A stretch of DNA of 64,000 nucleotides, taken from positions 186,001 through 250,000 of the forward strand of contig JAZDSV010000015.1 in assembly GCA_036784855.1 (NCBI GenBank), written 5' to 3'. Within the stretch, counting starts at the first letter, position 1. Every line of letters begins with the position of its first letter. The position numbers and the translations under genes were made by a program. Below the pieces are notes generated by a model. It made no database searches. It was not told where the DNA came from and saw nothing but the letters and a program-made list of their open reading frames with translations. This document shows, in pieces, positions 22,941 to 32,175 of this stretch. Source of the stretch: Aphelidium insulamus. Taxonomy: Eukaryota; Aphelidiomycota; Aphelidea; Aphelidiaceae.

Positions 22941-24354
22941 ATGCAGCGCACAATGACAAAGCGCCAACAGTTGGGACAGTCGGCATTCACGCCCAGACGC
23001 TCGCCGCGACTTTCCTGCGCGTCATTGGTAACACAATTACCACGCGTATCTCTCTCACACACAATAGACGGACACTGACGATTGCGCGTCCGTTGGACAA
23101 GATACGTCTGTTTTGTTTGAAGATGCCGGCGACGTTTCATTCAATGGCGTGCTGTTTCAAAATGACGCGGTATGTTTAACAGTTCAATGCATTTGATACT
23201 AACAATATAGAATTTACTTGCCGATATATCATTTGACGATGAAACATCTCTGCCATTGACAACCTTAACTATACACAATGCCGTCGATGCTGCTGTTCTG
23301 GTTGATGCCACACGATCCACAAATGTATGCGAGCGTGTGTTGCGTGATCTTACACAACAGGATTCTGGTATTTTCTCCCTGCGTGACAAGAATCGCCTGA
23401 AGCTAGAAGCTATTGGTCAGTTGGATGTCAAGGCTCGCAAGTGTAATGGTAGTTGTGGACAAGTCTTGGACTGGCGGGTCAACGGATATATCCAGAAAGT
23501 GAATGGCCTATATTATTATGACAAATACTGCCACGTCTGTCGTCCACAAGTCAACGCATTCAGCAATCCAAAAAACAATGCAAAGGTACGCATCTCCACC
23601 CACTTCTTGTGGCATTCACGGTGAATACTGTGGTGTCACTGGGGGTGACGGGTTTCTTTTTGATATCATATCTAACATTATTTTGTAGAACTGTGCACTC
23701 AGGAAGTCTGGTCTCCGATGCTTCAACTCTCGATGCACTTCTTCAGTCATCACATTTACCAGTCCCGGTGGAAGTGGCTTCTGCGACGAAGAGTGCTACA
23801 ATCGTTACCTTACTTGGTCGGTAAACAAGGGCGGTGATTACGACAAGGATCGTCACGACTTCATTGAACTCCTGCAACTCCGACTTCCAGATGCCGAGTT
23901 GCTGCTTAATGGACGAGGCATCAAGGGTTCAAAGACTCCACATCCACAAAAGGGCGGAATGGTCAGGCCTGACGCGGGGTTGCTGCTGGGTACACGTCTG
24001 TTCGTCATCGAATGTGATGATCAGGATGGTCACTCAGTCGGAAATAATCGGTCGCTTGTTGATGAAAGGGCAAAGATGATTTCAGCGACAACGGCACTCA
24101 ACGCGATCTATCCAGACATCCAAATTGCGTGGATCCGCGTCAACACTGATCGACCAAGCAAACGCATTGACGGCGGGGACATTGATCTATATACTCGAGT
24201 ACAAGCCGCAGCCGAGAAGATTGAAGCAGTCACACAGTCAGATGTTGCCATCCTAAATGCATTCCGTGTCTCATTTGTGGATATGCCCGCCAAGCGCCGC
24301 CAACCAGGCATTGAATCTCCAGACTGCCCACAAGATGTGTGGATCGTTCAATAA
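22941..24354 (+). CDS. Zinc-finger / PD-(D/E)XK-like (EDxHD-type) nuclease of the element
   Basis: Exons 22941-23027, 23068-23169, 23211-23585 and 23689-24354 join without a break into 409 aa. Three introns (40, 41 and 103 nt) carry host-like GT-AG signals. Residues ~130-200 hold two Cys-pair groups (CNGSCGQV, KYCHVCRP; then CFNSRC, FCDEECYNRY), likely zinc-binding. The C-terminal part has the nuclease pattern RPDAGLLLGTRLFVIECDDQ followed by DGH, DERAKMI and IAWIRVNTD. From memory this matches a family shared by giant DNA viruses and oomycete repeats, with RPD, ExDExQH and E..R motifs. It is the best candidate for the element's own mobility or homing enzyme. Start: first ATG; a second in-frame ATG follows four codons later. 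Confidence 0.8.
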
Positions 24355-24373
24355 TCTCAATATACTCTCATTG

Positions 24374-24485
24374 AATCACGACATTTCGTCCGCCAGGCGG
24401 ACGAATTCACGACTGCCGATTGGCCATTTCAGCCCCGATTTCGTGGCAAGGCCCCACAATAAACGCGTAATTGAAAGAAGTAAAC
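24374..24485 (+). repeat. Intergenic module copy A of the element
   Basis: It begins near TTGAATCACGAC, carries the first palindrome, then ATTGGCCATTTCAG and AAACGCGTAATTG. The same blocks in the same order recur at 24604-24735. Confidence 0.6.
24385..24405. terminator. Palindrome 1 after the nuclease gene, candidate 3'-end hairpin
   Basis: A 21-nt perfect inverted repeat (TTCGTCCGCC, centre A, GGCGGACGAA), 30 nt after the nuclease stop codon. The position suggests an RNA 3'-end signal, as in hairpin-ended transcripts of some giant viruses; a protein-binding site is the other option. Confidence 0.4.
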
Positions 24486-24491
24486 AAATAG

Positions 24492-24584
24492 GCTTGTCTC
24501 GGCATTGATGATGAGAACCGCAAAGTCGTCAACGATGCGAAAGAGCTGTTTAATCTCGTCGTCGAAATCGTCGCACGCATTTGA
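24492..24584 (+). pseudogene. Short orphan ORF between the two intergenic modules
   Basis: A 30-codon open stretch without an ATG reads GIDDENRKVVNDAKELFNLV and stops 32 nt before palindrome 2. Its composition and the AG just before it look like a last exon. It lies in the same relation to palindrome 2 as the nuclease gene does to palindrome 1. It is probably a relic of another gene of the element, or a small exon whose upstream part I cannot find. Confidence 0.35.
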
Positions 24585-24603
24585 CGCATTGACCAAAAAA
24601 CAT

Positions 24604-24735
24604 CTCAATCACGAAATCGTCCGCCTGGCGGACGAAATCCACGTCCATTGTTTCCATCGCTGCCTATTGGCGGTTTCGTTTCAATTTCAGTCATTTAATC
24701 CCAAATTAAACGCGTAATTGGATGAAATAAATTAT
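24604..24735 (+). repeat. Intergenic module copy B of the element
   Basis: A diverged direct repeat of module A: CAATCACGA, palindrome, CCACG, TATTGGCGGTTTC, TTTCAG and AAACGCGTAATTG. It ends about 25 bp before the RING gene start, so it may carry that gene's promoter. Confidence 0.6.
24617..24635. terminator. Palindrome 2, candidate 3'-end hairpin
   Basis: A 19-nt perfect inverted repeat TCGTCCGCC-T-GGCGGACGA. It has the same arms as palindrome 1 with a different centre base. Arm pairing was kept while the surroundings diverged, which hints at selection on the structure. Confidence 0.4.
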
Positions 24736-24759
24736 CTTGGCAATACGTAAAACACAAAG

Positions 24760-25560
24760 ATGAACGAAACATTGACTATATCATATGAACTGAGCAAGGA
24801 AGACCTCGCGTGTTGCATCTGTCTGGATGAAATCACAGTTCCCGTAATCCAATGTTCCACTGGTTGTCACTTTGTATGTAGCAAGTGTATGAGGAAATTA
24901 AACTCAAAGAAATGTCCAGTATGCCGAACGCGTAATGTGTTCAACAACAAGTTGCTTCAGAAGGAACTTCTTAAGCATATGGTAAAGTGCACGAATGAAG
25001 GATGTGATGTAAAGTGCCTTCCTTGGTCGCTGGATAATCACTTGAGTAATTGCAAGTACTCTTTGTGCAATTGTTTCATTTGTGGTAAAGAGACATCGCT
25101 GTTGATGCTTCGCAGTCATCTCAAACTACAATGTGAGAGTGTCCAATGGGTCGAAGAAGAGAATGATACTATCATTGGCAACTTGGCATTGCTGCAAAGC
25201 TGGGGTGCTAGTCACGATGTGTGCAAGATGACACTGAGTTTACCTGAAGCAAATGCAAATCTAGTCGCAATAATGAATGACACAGTCGTAATGTTCAAGT
25301 ATGGTGAGGATGGATACACAGCAGGTGTCGTGAATACAGTCGCATCTGACAAACCCGTGAATCTGTCATACACATCAAGTCCACAGAGAAGCGCATATAG
25401 TTGCACAACCAACGTGTCCATTATTCCATCAGAGACTCTAGCTATACTCAATGAGACTGAATTAAAACTGCCCGTAATACCTTGTAGTGTTAAACAAATA
25501 GAATTGCATACAGCAATGGACGAGTCTCTGAGTAGAACTGCCGCAACGTATTACGAGTGA
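24760..25560 (+). CDS. RING plus TRAF/SIAH-type zinc-finger protein of the element
   Basis: Single exon, 266 aa. A C3HC4 RING lies at residues ~20-60 (CCICLDEI, CHFVCSKCMRKL, CPVCRTRN), followed by a TRAF/SIAH-like zinc region (CTNEGCDVKC, HLSNCKYSLCNCFICGKE, LRSHLKLQC). The remaining ~130 residues are unlike any domain I know. The order resembles SIAH-type E3 ubiquitin ligases, which also occur in large DNA viruses and their parasites. The role within the element is unknown; countering host protein defence or marking targets for degradation are guesses. The start is a good ATG just after intergenic module B. Codon use is more AT-rich than in host genes nearby. Confidence 0.85.
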   Translation: MNETLTISYELSKEDLACCICLDEITVPVIQCSTGCHFVCSKCMRKLNSKKCPVCRTRNVFNNKLLQKELLKHMVKCTNEGCDVKCLPWSLDNHLSNCKYSLCNCFICGKETSLLMLRSHLKLQCESVQWVEEENDTIIGNLALLQSWGASHDVCKMTLSLPEANANLVAIMNDTVVMFKYGEDGYTAGVVNTVASDKPVNLSYTSSPQRSAYSCTTNVSIIPSETLAILNETELKLPVIPCSVKQIELHTAMDESLSRTAATYYE

Positions 25561-25744
25561 AACGGCGCAACCCTGATTCCTCTTTGAGTTTCAATCTGAG
25601 CAGATGTCGAGTAAACTCCTCTCGGGGACCAGTCCCTGCTCTTCTGACGCGATGGTTGATTCTCCTGGGTAAAGTTAACTAGGACTGTGTTTGGGGTTCA
25701 CAGCGTGGCAGCAATGCCATACGTCCCCCACCCATTTTTATCTG

Positions 25745-26299
25745 TTATTGAGATGTGAGCAATGAGAGTAATTTCACCTGCAGCTTGTGTTGCCTATCCA
25801 TCTGTTTGCACAACAATGTTTCATCTTTCCATACAGTTGAGCAGTATTCATCAATGCACGCGCGTTTGTCTCCGTCAATGGCCTTTACTCTCATATGAAA
25901 CACAATGCCGCAATCAATGTAAAAGGCATCTGTATCTGAGATGTGGTATTTATTCTTGCCCAATAGTTCCTGTATCTGGTCGTAACGCGATTTGATATCC
26001 AGCTTGCCCATCAGTGATGAATTGAGTGCCTCCAAGTGTGCCAGACGCTGTTTCATCGTGGACATAATGTTGGCTCTAACAGGATTCTCCACCTTCATAT
26101 GCTTGTCTGGGATATCATCCAATTGAATAGGTGTACTCTGTCCAAAGTAAGGCACGGCTATCTTGGAGTAACTGTTGCCAACTCTCTTCTCCTGCACCTC
26201 ATACACGTGATTATTACGGGGGTCAGTGTACACTGTACCAAGGGAGAGTGTGCGCAAGTAGCAGCATTTAATAGTTGTAGAAGGGACAGTTAGTTTCAT
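25745..26299 (-). CDS. Unknown protein of the element, 184 aa
   Basis: A clean minus-strand ORF with an ATG start, convergent with the RING gene and about 155 bp inside the right inverted repeat. It has a beta-rich start (TIKCCYLRTLSLGTVYTD), a central helix (MSTMKQRLAHLEALNSSLMG) and a Cys-containing C-terminal half (FYIDCGIVFHMRVKAIDGDK). No zinc-finger, nuclease or membrane signature is seen. Its preservation beside two recognisable genes argues that it is functional in the element. Confidence 0.65.
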   Translation of the reverse strand: MKLTVPSTTIKCCYLRTLSLGTVYTDPRNNHVYEVQEKRVGNSYSKIAVPYFGQSTPIQLDDIPDKHMKVENPVRANIMSTMKQRLAHLEALNSSLMGKLDIKSRYDQIQELLGKNKYHISDTDAFYIDCGIVFHMRVKAIDGDKRACIDEYCSTVWKDETLLCKQMDRQHKLQVKLLSLLTSQ

Positions 26300-26455
26300 T
26301 GTGGCGAGTAGTTATACTGTATGCCAAGAAAATAATTTCACCGGAAACGTAATTGAATACTCGCGTAATTACTTTCATCAATCCAGTGTGGATAAAGGAA
26401 GAGAATAAGGCCTGAATCCACCATATGTACACATCAATATACACCCGCCTGAATG

Positions 26456-26560
26456 CCGACACTGAAAGAGAATAGAAAGAGAGAATATACACAAAATAAG
26501 ACCATAAAACAGCTTTAATGGGCGTAGGGGCGCGTCACCGGGGGGGGGGGGGGGGGGGGG
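26456..26560 (-). repeat. Right terminal inverted repeat with G21 end
   Basis: Reverse complement partner of 22492-22590. It ends in 21 G (26540-26560) and is then followed by TTACTGG. The homopolymer is longer than at the left end (21 against 15), as expected from slippage. Confidence 0.92.
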
Positions 26561-26632
26561 TTACTGGTTATACTATACAGCATGGACTGAATGTACAGCG
26601 GACATATATTAATGGAATCGAATAGATGAAAT

Positions 26633-28406
26633 TCAGGCGATCCACTGCTGCTCTGACATCTCAATCTCCTCATTCGGCAGCTCCATATACGGACCCTGCA
26701 CTGTGCTCTGGTCGCCGGGAAGTGGAGGGTTGGCAGCAGTGGCGGTGGATCTAGTGCGGCTGCCAATACCGCGAATCGATCGCATCTGGCGTCCGTTCAC
26801 CGAGAACAGTGCAAGTACCATCATTGTGATCAGACCGAGTACGGTCACGGTGGCCACCACTGCTCCGAGTACACCGGGTGACGATTGGTCGGCACCCGGC
26901 GGCTGGGGTACCGCGGTGCCGGCATCGGCAGACATTGCGCTCGGATCATTGGCTAAGGCAACTTCTCCACCAGTGTCGGCATGGAATTGCTGTGCGTCTA
27001 CGAAAAAGTAATAAGCATCAGGATACCACAAAAAATATCCTACCGGCACCATCTGCCGTCGGGGTTGCGGCAATCAAATCCGTGGATGATGGCACCACCT
27101 CGACAATCGGGGTCGGCTCTGTCAAGTTAGCCGAGACCATCGAAAGCGTGCTTCCATCTGTACCCATGGGCACAGCACCATCAAGTATATCGGCCAGCGA
27201 CGACGGCGACAAGCCAGTTGGGACCTCGATAGCATCCGCATCGATCATAGTTGGCTCCGTAAAGTCCGTGATGGGTGGTATAACCACCACGGCAGTGGGC
27301 TTGTAGTCGCCGGTAAAGTCCGTGATGGGTGGTATACTGATGACAGCGGTGGACAAGTAATTGTCCAGCAGGCCATTGAACTCATCCAAATACTCATCGA
27401 TATCATCCTCGCCGGTGAATTCGTCGGCCCCAACGGCATCGTCTCCAGTCGTATCAGTGATATTGCCGGCATCCCTGCTGTTAAGTTCCGATGCCATTCC
27501 ACCGCCGGTCGTATCGTCGCCGTAAAACAGGTTGGTTGACGGGTCAGTCATGGTGGGATCGGTGGCGTCAGCCGCTTGACCATTATCGACTGCGGCCTGC
27601 TGATCCTGGGTGCTGACATCGCCATTAGGATTCGACGAAGTGTCGGCAGAGGGCGCAGCACTGGCATCGCCGTCGCTTGAATCCGCCGGCTGCACGGCAC
27701 CGTCTTGATAGTATGTCGTGCCGTCGGTGTTTTGTGCAGCGTCCACAGTTTCCTCATTCGTTCCAGCGACTATTCCCTGCTCGGAATTATTGGAGTCTGT
27801 TTCAGTGGAATCAGTTCCCTGGTCAACGGGGGGATCGGAATTTGCGGTGTCTTGGCCGGTCTGATCAGTGCCGCTAGATGTGTCCATAACGTCCGCATTC
27901 ATCATATCCTCGTCGACGGCCTGGTCGCTGCCAGTAGTAGTGTCCATGCTGTCCGCATTCATCATATCCTCGCTGGCCTGGTCAGTCGCACCCGATTCGT
28001 CGGCCATGCCAACATCAACAGCGGAATCGATGCTGTCGGTGTCGACTAGATCACTGTTTTCGATATCGTCCACATAATTCTCTACATCGTCGACAGCGGC
28101 TGCAACATCTGCCTCATCAACAACATTTGTATCCGGCACACTTGTATCCGCATTGTCGGTGATATCCGCCGTGAGATCGGAGGTAACGTCGGCGCTCTGC
28201 TGCTCGGCAGCAGCAGTCACATCATCCGCAACAGACATGACATCTCCATCTGCTGTGTCAACTCCCTCGTCCAGCGATAGGCCTGCCGTGTCTTTGGCAT
28301 TGGCGGGAACAGATGCCAGGTCCAAATCGTCGCCAATGGGCGCCGAGCGTACCGTCAAGCAGAGTAGTGAAGCGGTCACCACCAGTACTGCTGGAGTGTA
28401 CTTCAT
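26633..28406 (-). CDS. Type I membrane mucin-like surface protein
   Basis: Exons (minus) 27044-28406 and 26998 excluded, then 26633-26997; the 46-nt intron is 26998-27043, and the joined protein is 575 aa. It has a signal peptide (MKYTPAVLVVTASLLCLTV), a long acidic Asp/Thr/Ser ectodomain, one membrane helix (VLGAVVATVTVLGLITMMVL) and a ~65-aa cytoplasmic tail ending EIEMSEQQWIA. Two internal repeats are visible: EDMMNADxMDT units separated by ~25 residues, and TAVxxIPPITDFT twice. The architecture resembles wall-stress sensor or mucin-type surface proteins, but no WSC or Cys-rich sensor domain is present. It is divergent from the fasciclin gene. Confidence 0.78.
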
Positions 28407-28460
28407 GCTGTAGATTAACACTGTCTGAGAGGAGAGGCAGTGGGACAGACAGAGCAGAGC

Positions 28461-28495
<35 letters not shown>
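28461..28495. repeat. CAGA tetranucleotide microsatellite
   Basis: About eight CAGA units in the 5' leader region of the type I membrane protein gene. Confidence 0.85.
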
Positions 28496-28644
28496 GAACA
28501 GACAAACGCGATGACTCTAAACTGTTGAAACTGCGCCGCGCGTGGATTGAGTCAACAATGCGCGTCGCGTTGCGTTTTAAAATCAGCCGCTCTCGTGCGC
28601 ACTGTTATTCATGCATGTGGCCTGCATTTCTGTGTGCCTTGCTG

Positions 28645-28645
<1 letters not shown>

Positions 28646-28697
<52 letters not shown>
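28646..28697. repeat. GT dinucleotide microsatellite
   Basis: About 25 GT units midway between the divergent membrane-protein and fasciclin genes. On the plus strand it is the longest dinucleotide tract in the window outside TA runs. Confidence 0.9.
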
Positions 28698-28699
<2 letters not shown>

Positions 28700-28843
28700 C
28701 TGTAGCTGTTTGTCAGTGGTGTCGGTGGTGTCGTCAGCGGCGTCAGCGGCGTCAGCGGCGCGCACAATGTGACACACGAGTGTGCCACACGGGTCTCCAG
28801 CTAAAAGGAGCGCATTCTAGCCTGGCACACACCAGCGAAAGAC

Positions 28844-29561
28844 ATGACACCCAAACTCTGCATAGCGGCCGTGCCCCTATTGCTGCTGTCAGTGTCGGCG
28901 CAGGCAGCCAGTGCTATCCACCAGCAGCTGCGTAACAACGCCACCTACTCCACCCTGGTTTCCCTGATTGACCAGTCGGGTTTCGGCCAGCAGCTGGACT
29001 CGCTGACGGGCAACGTGACACTGTTCGCCCCCAGCAACGCCGCCTTTGATCAGTTGCCGGCGTTTGTGCGCGCCGCGTTACAGCAACCGGCATTCGCCCC
29101 CGTCACCCGTTCCATTCTGCAGTACCACGTGGTGCCGCAGACATTTCGAGTTCGCGACACAGCCCGCAACAACACCAGCACCCTGCCCACCCTGCTGGAT
29201 GGACTGTCGCTGGTTGTGCGCACCTTTGGTATGGCAACTGATGATGGATAAACAGTGCATTACGCCAGACTGCATATATATGTACTAAACATACACACCA
29301 GGAAACACCACCACGGTCAACGACGCCACCATTGTGGCACCGGATATCGTGGTTGGCAATAATGCCACGGTGCAGGGCATCGACCGCGTGCTCACACCGC
29401 TGTCCGTACTGCTCGGCGTGGGGCTGACAGATCTGGGCAGTGTGCAGCTGCCACGCACGGTCACATTGCCGGTGCCGGTGTGCCAGATGCTGGCGCTGCG
29501 CCCGCCCACCACGGTGATGGTGGACCAGCGCCAACTGGCCGCCGTGCTCACGGGGCGGTGA
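28844..29561 (+). CDS. Secreted fasciclin (FAS1) domain protein
   Basis: Exons 28844-29228 and 29302-29561 give 214 aa. A signal peptide (MTPKLCIAAVPLLLLSVSAQA) is followed by one FAS1 domain: YSTLVSLIDQSGFGQQL, the H1 motif NVTLFAPSNAAFDQLP, the YHVVPQTF motif and the H2 region NATVQGIDRVLTP. FAS1 proteins mediate adhesion at the cell surface. There is no C-terminal hydrophobic tail, so it is probably secreted rather than GPI-anchored. Several NxT/S sites could carry N-glycans. Confidence 0.9.
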
Positions 29562-29656
29562 ATGTGCTTATCAGGAATGGTGTACATACTTGCATAGAGT
29601 TGTTGTTGCACGATCACACTGTGTCTATAGAGCGTGAATGGCAAATGGCACGAATG

Positions 29657-30514
29657 TTAAGCCCGCGTGCCGGCACCACCATCCATGCGCAGTTCCACCA
29701 CCGTGGACTGCTGGGCCACTCGTCGTGCAGCTTCCCGCGCCGCCCGCATCCGGTCAATGTGCTGGAATGGCGTAGTGGTGGCGGCGGTGGCGGCGGCAGA
29801 GTCCTTGTTACTATTAGTAGTAGATGTCCGTGGTGTCAAGGTGGTGTCGAGGCGCATGGCGGCCAGATGCGCGCGCATCGGCTCAAAGTCCACGGCGCTC
29901 AGGTCGGACGGTGTGACGGGCGGCAGGCGAGTCAGGTCGTACAGGGTGAATGTGCGATGGGTGCCGCTGGGGTCGCGGGTGAACACGTCGTCGGCGCGCC
30001 ATCCGCTGGCCAGCCGTGACGACAGTTCCGCGGTGTACTCGGTGGGGTACGGAACGCTGGCCGGGTCAAATTCCACCACGTTCACGTAGTTGCGGTCCAG
30101 AGTGGAGTCGCGGGCAAAGTGCACGTATCCAGGCGCCAGTGCGTACAGCGTCAGATCCTTGCCCATGGCCACGTTCTTGCCGGGGTGGTTGAGCATGGAG
30201 CGTTGCCGCACTATAATGCTGCCGGTGCGCACACTCTCACCTGGCCAGGGGGGTGTGCGTGAGCAGAAAGCCATGTGGGGTGTACATCAACTATCCATCG
30301 TACCGGGATACTTTTTCAGTCCGAGCCGTTTGCCGGGTGGACGCCGCTTTTGACGCGCCTTGGACGCGCCCATCTTCTTGGAGGCGTAGCGCCGACCTGT
30401 CAGCAGTGCCAGCGCACTGGGTGCAGCAGATGTGACAGCACACGGTGCCCCTCTGGACACCAATGGAGCAGACAGGGCGCGCCCAGCACTTTTGGCCAGA
30501 GCACAGCGCAGCAT
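29657..30514 (-). CDS. MRPL27: Mitochondrial ribosomal protein bL27
   Basis: Exons (minus) 30304-30514 and 29657-30240 give 264 aa. A presequence (MLRCALAKSAGRALSAPL) ends in RRYASKKMGASK, the usual processing context. The bL27 core follows: RLGLKKYPG, IIVRQRSMLNHPGKNVAMGKD and TLYALAPGYVHF. The protein sits near the peptidyl-transferase centre of the mitoribosome. It is much longer than bacterial L27 (about 85 aa): a C-terminal extension of some 130 residues is retained, as in fungal MRP7-type proteins. Confidence 0.93.
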
Positions 30515-30588
30515 TTAATCGTGATGTATTGTGCTGGTGGATAACATTTAACATTCAGGCGCATGGGCCGCTTACACAGACAAAATAG

Positions 30589-30591
<3 letters not shown>

Positions 30592-30619
<28 letters not shown>
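30592..30619. repeat. TA dinucleotide microsatellite
   Basis: Fourteen TA units between the bL27 and arrestin start codons. TA tracts of this kind recur at 11253-11272 and 12950-12970 and in VPS29 intron 3. Confidence 0.8.
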
Positions 30620-30621
<2 letters not shown>

Positions 30622-30767
30622 CTTGCTTGCAAGAGAAAGTCGATGTGGATGTCTATTCTCATCGATGGACATGTGTCAATAATATGTAAATACATATGTA
30701 CGTTGTCTACAAATAAATACAAGCGAGGCCAAGTATTTGAATACATCAACGTCTAAATACACGTTCC

Positions 30768-32132
30768 ATGGGGAAAATACGCGGCTGCAAAATAGAGTTT
30801 GCCGGTGGCCGCAACACCTTTCAGCCGGGTGCCGTAGTGTGCGGCACGGTCACCATGCAGTTGGACGAGGCGGTCAAGTCGCGCGGACTGCACTTGACGT
30901 TTGCGGGCCGAATCGAGTCGCAGGAGTGAGTGTTGTACATCTACATGTTGAATACTTTGAACCGCTACATACATACTCTCATATACAGGTCACGCAAACC
31001 ACACGGACCGAGGTACTGCTGCTGCTGCTATACGGCGGCAAAGTGCGATAGTGATGATCCTTTTAATGTCCGTGCAGCCGCAACCGGTCCGCCGAGCTGA
31101 CACTGTTTGAGCACACTGTCAGCGTCTGGGGCGCTGTTCCCGGCGATGATGGCGCGCCCGCCGTCCAACTAAAGTCCGGCCAGCACAGCTTCCCGTTCAC
31201 CTACCGCCTGCTGGGCAACGATGACTTGCCAGCTTCGTGTCGATTTGGCGCCACATTCATCCGCTACACGGTGACTGTGCGTTACAAGTATAATTTATTT
31301 GTGGTGTGGTGTATCTAAACAGACAGGCACGTCTCCTGCTGGACGCCTGGTTCACCAAAGACCCAAAGACCGAGACGAGTTTGCGGTGAGCGCCGTAATC
31401 GACTGTAACCACGCCGCATTCCAGCTGCCGGTGCGTGTGTTGAGCGGAGATCAGTTTGGGATTTACGGAGTGTTTTCCCGACGTGGCACGGTCGAGCTGC
31501 ACGGCGCTCTTGAGTCGCGGCACGCCTACGCCAGAGGTAAGACGGTATTGCACTTATGTCGATGTTGGCTGCACATATCGACTATGACTACGACTACTTT
31601 ACTCACAGTGCAACAGGCGAAATGGTACCGGTTGCCTTGCGTGTGTGGAACCGGTCTAAAAGCCGCGTCACTCGCGTCACCCTGCACCTGGAGCAGGAAC
31701 TATCCAAGGCCTTCAAACTGTTGCTCAAGACAAAGTGCGTCTGTCGCGCATCTATTGCCTACCGCTAACAGAACGATCAGATGCTACACGACGTGCGCCA
31801 CCGTATTAACCGCAGCTCCGATTGCAGTGTCGGTGCGTCCCGGAGACGTGTGGGAGCAGACTGTCGCGTTTGGGCCGATTCCAATGACTTGTCAGCCCAC
31901 CCTCATGAACGGCAGGATCGTGCGCATCACGTATCGGATAGTGGCCACCGTTGAGTGTACGGGCTGGTTCAATATATTTGGCGTCCGAGTTCCGCTCACA
32001 GTCGGCACCGTGGCGGGAGGTATATTACCGCAACCATCATCCAGTGCGCTGCCTACGCTGCCGTCTTCGGCACGCGATCATGGAGACCTTGCCGTCACCG
32101 AAGAACAGCTGCCTGCATACACACCACAATAA
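30768..32132 (+). CDS. Alpha-arrestin (ARRDC-like) protein
   Basis: Exons 30768-30925, 30989-31012, 31078-31276, 31323-31536, 31617-31734 and 31772-32132 join to an intact 357-aa frame. The N-terminal arrestin fold is clear: FAGGRNTFQPGAVVCGTVTM, GLHLTFAGRIES, HSFPF(T)Y and FIRYTVT. The C-terminal fold has MVPVALRVWNRSKSRV and VRVPLTVGTVAG. The end LPAYTPQ resembles a PY-type ligase-binding site. Alpha-arrestins link membrane cargo to Rsp5/NEDD4 ligases for endocytosis. The exon 3-4 junction is uncertain: another donor at 31288 would give a more arrestin-like local sequence (DAWFTKDPKTE) but then runs into a stop. Confidence 0.82.
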
Positions 32133-32175
32133 TATCAATGTTAAACTCATTCATTAATTTTATCTCGCTGCGCCA

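Larger units (their letters stand above)
22492..26560. mobile_element. TIR-bounded element of unassigned family carrying nuclease, RING and unknown genes
   Basis: Inverted ends (22492-22590 and 26456-26560) bound a 4069-bp insert between VPS68 and the type I membrane gene. Inside are an EDxHD-like nuclease gene (22941-24354), a RING/TRAF-type zinc protein (24760-25560) and a convergent unknown ORF (25745-26299). The element looks whole: I saw no break in these three. It carries no DDE transposase, rve integrase, reverse transcriptase, DNA polymerase or capsid that I can see. The region from 22591 to 22940 is non-coding with a GGGGAATTCCCC palindrome near 22767-22778. No target-site duplication is obvious. 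Similar nucleases are known from large DNA viruses and oomycete genomes, so a viral source is possible. The ~12% divergence of the ends suggests it is not brand new. Confidence 0.82.

Noticed and set aside
22913-23140. Minus-strand ORF over the first exons of the nuclease gene
   Set aside because: The plus strand gives a four-exon frame with recognisable motifs; the minus ORF has no domain.
22484-26570. Target-site duplication flanking the element (TTAA or similar)
   Set aside because: TTAA occurs at 22484-22487 but not next to the tip, and the right flank TTACTGG shows no direct match to the left flank.
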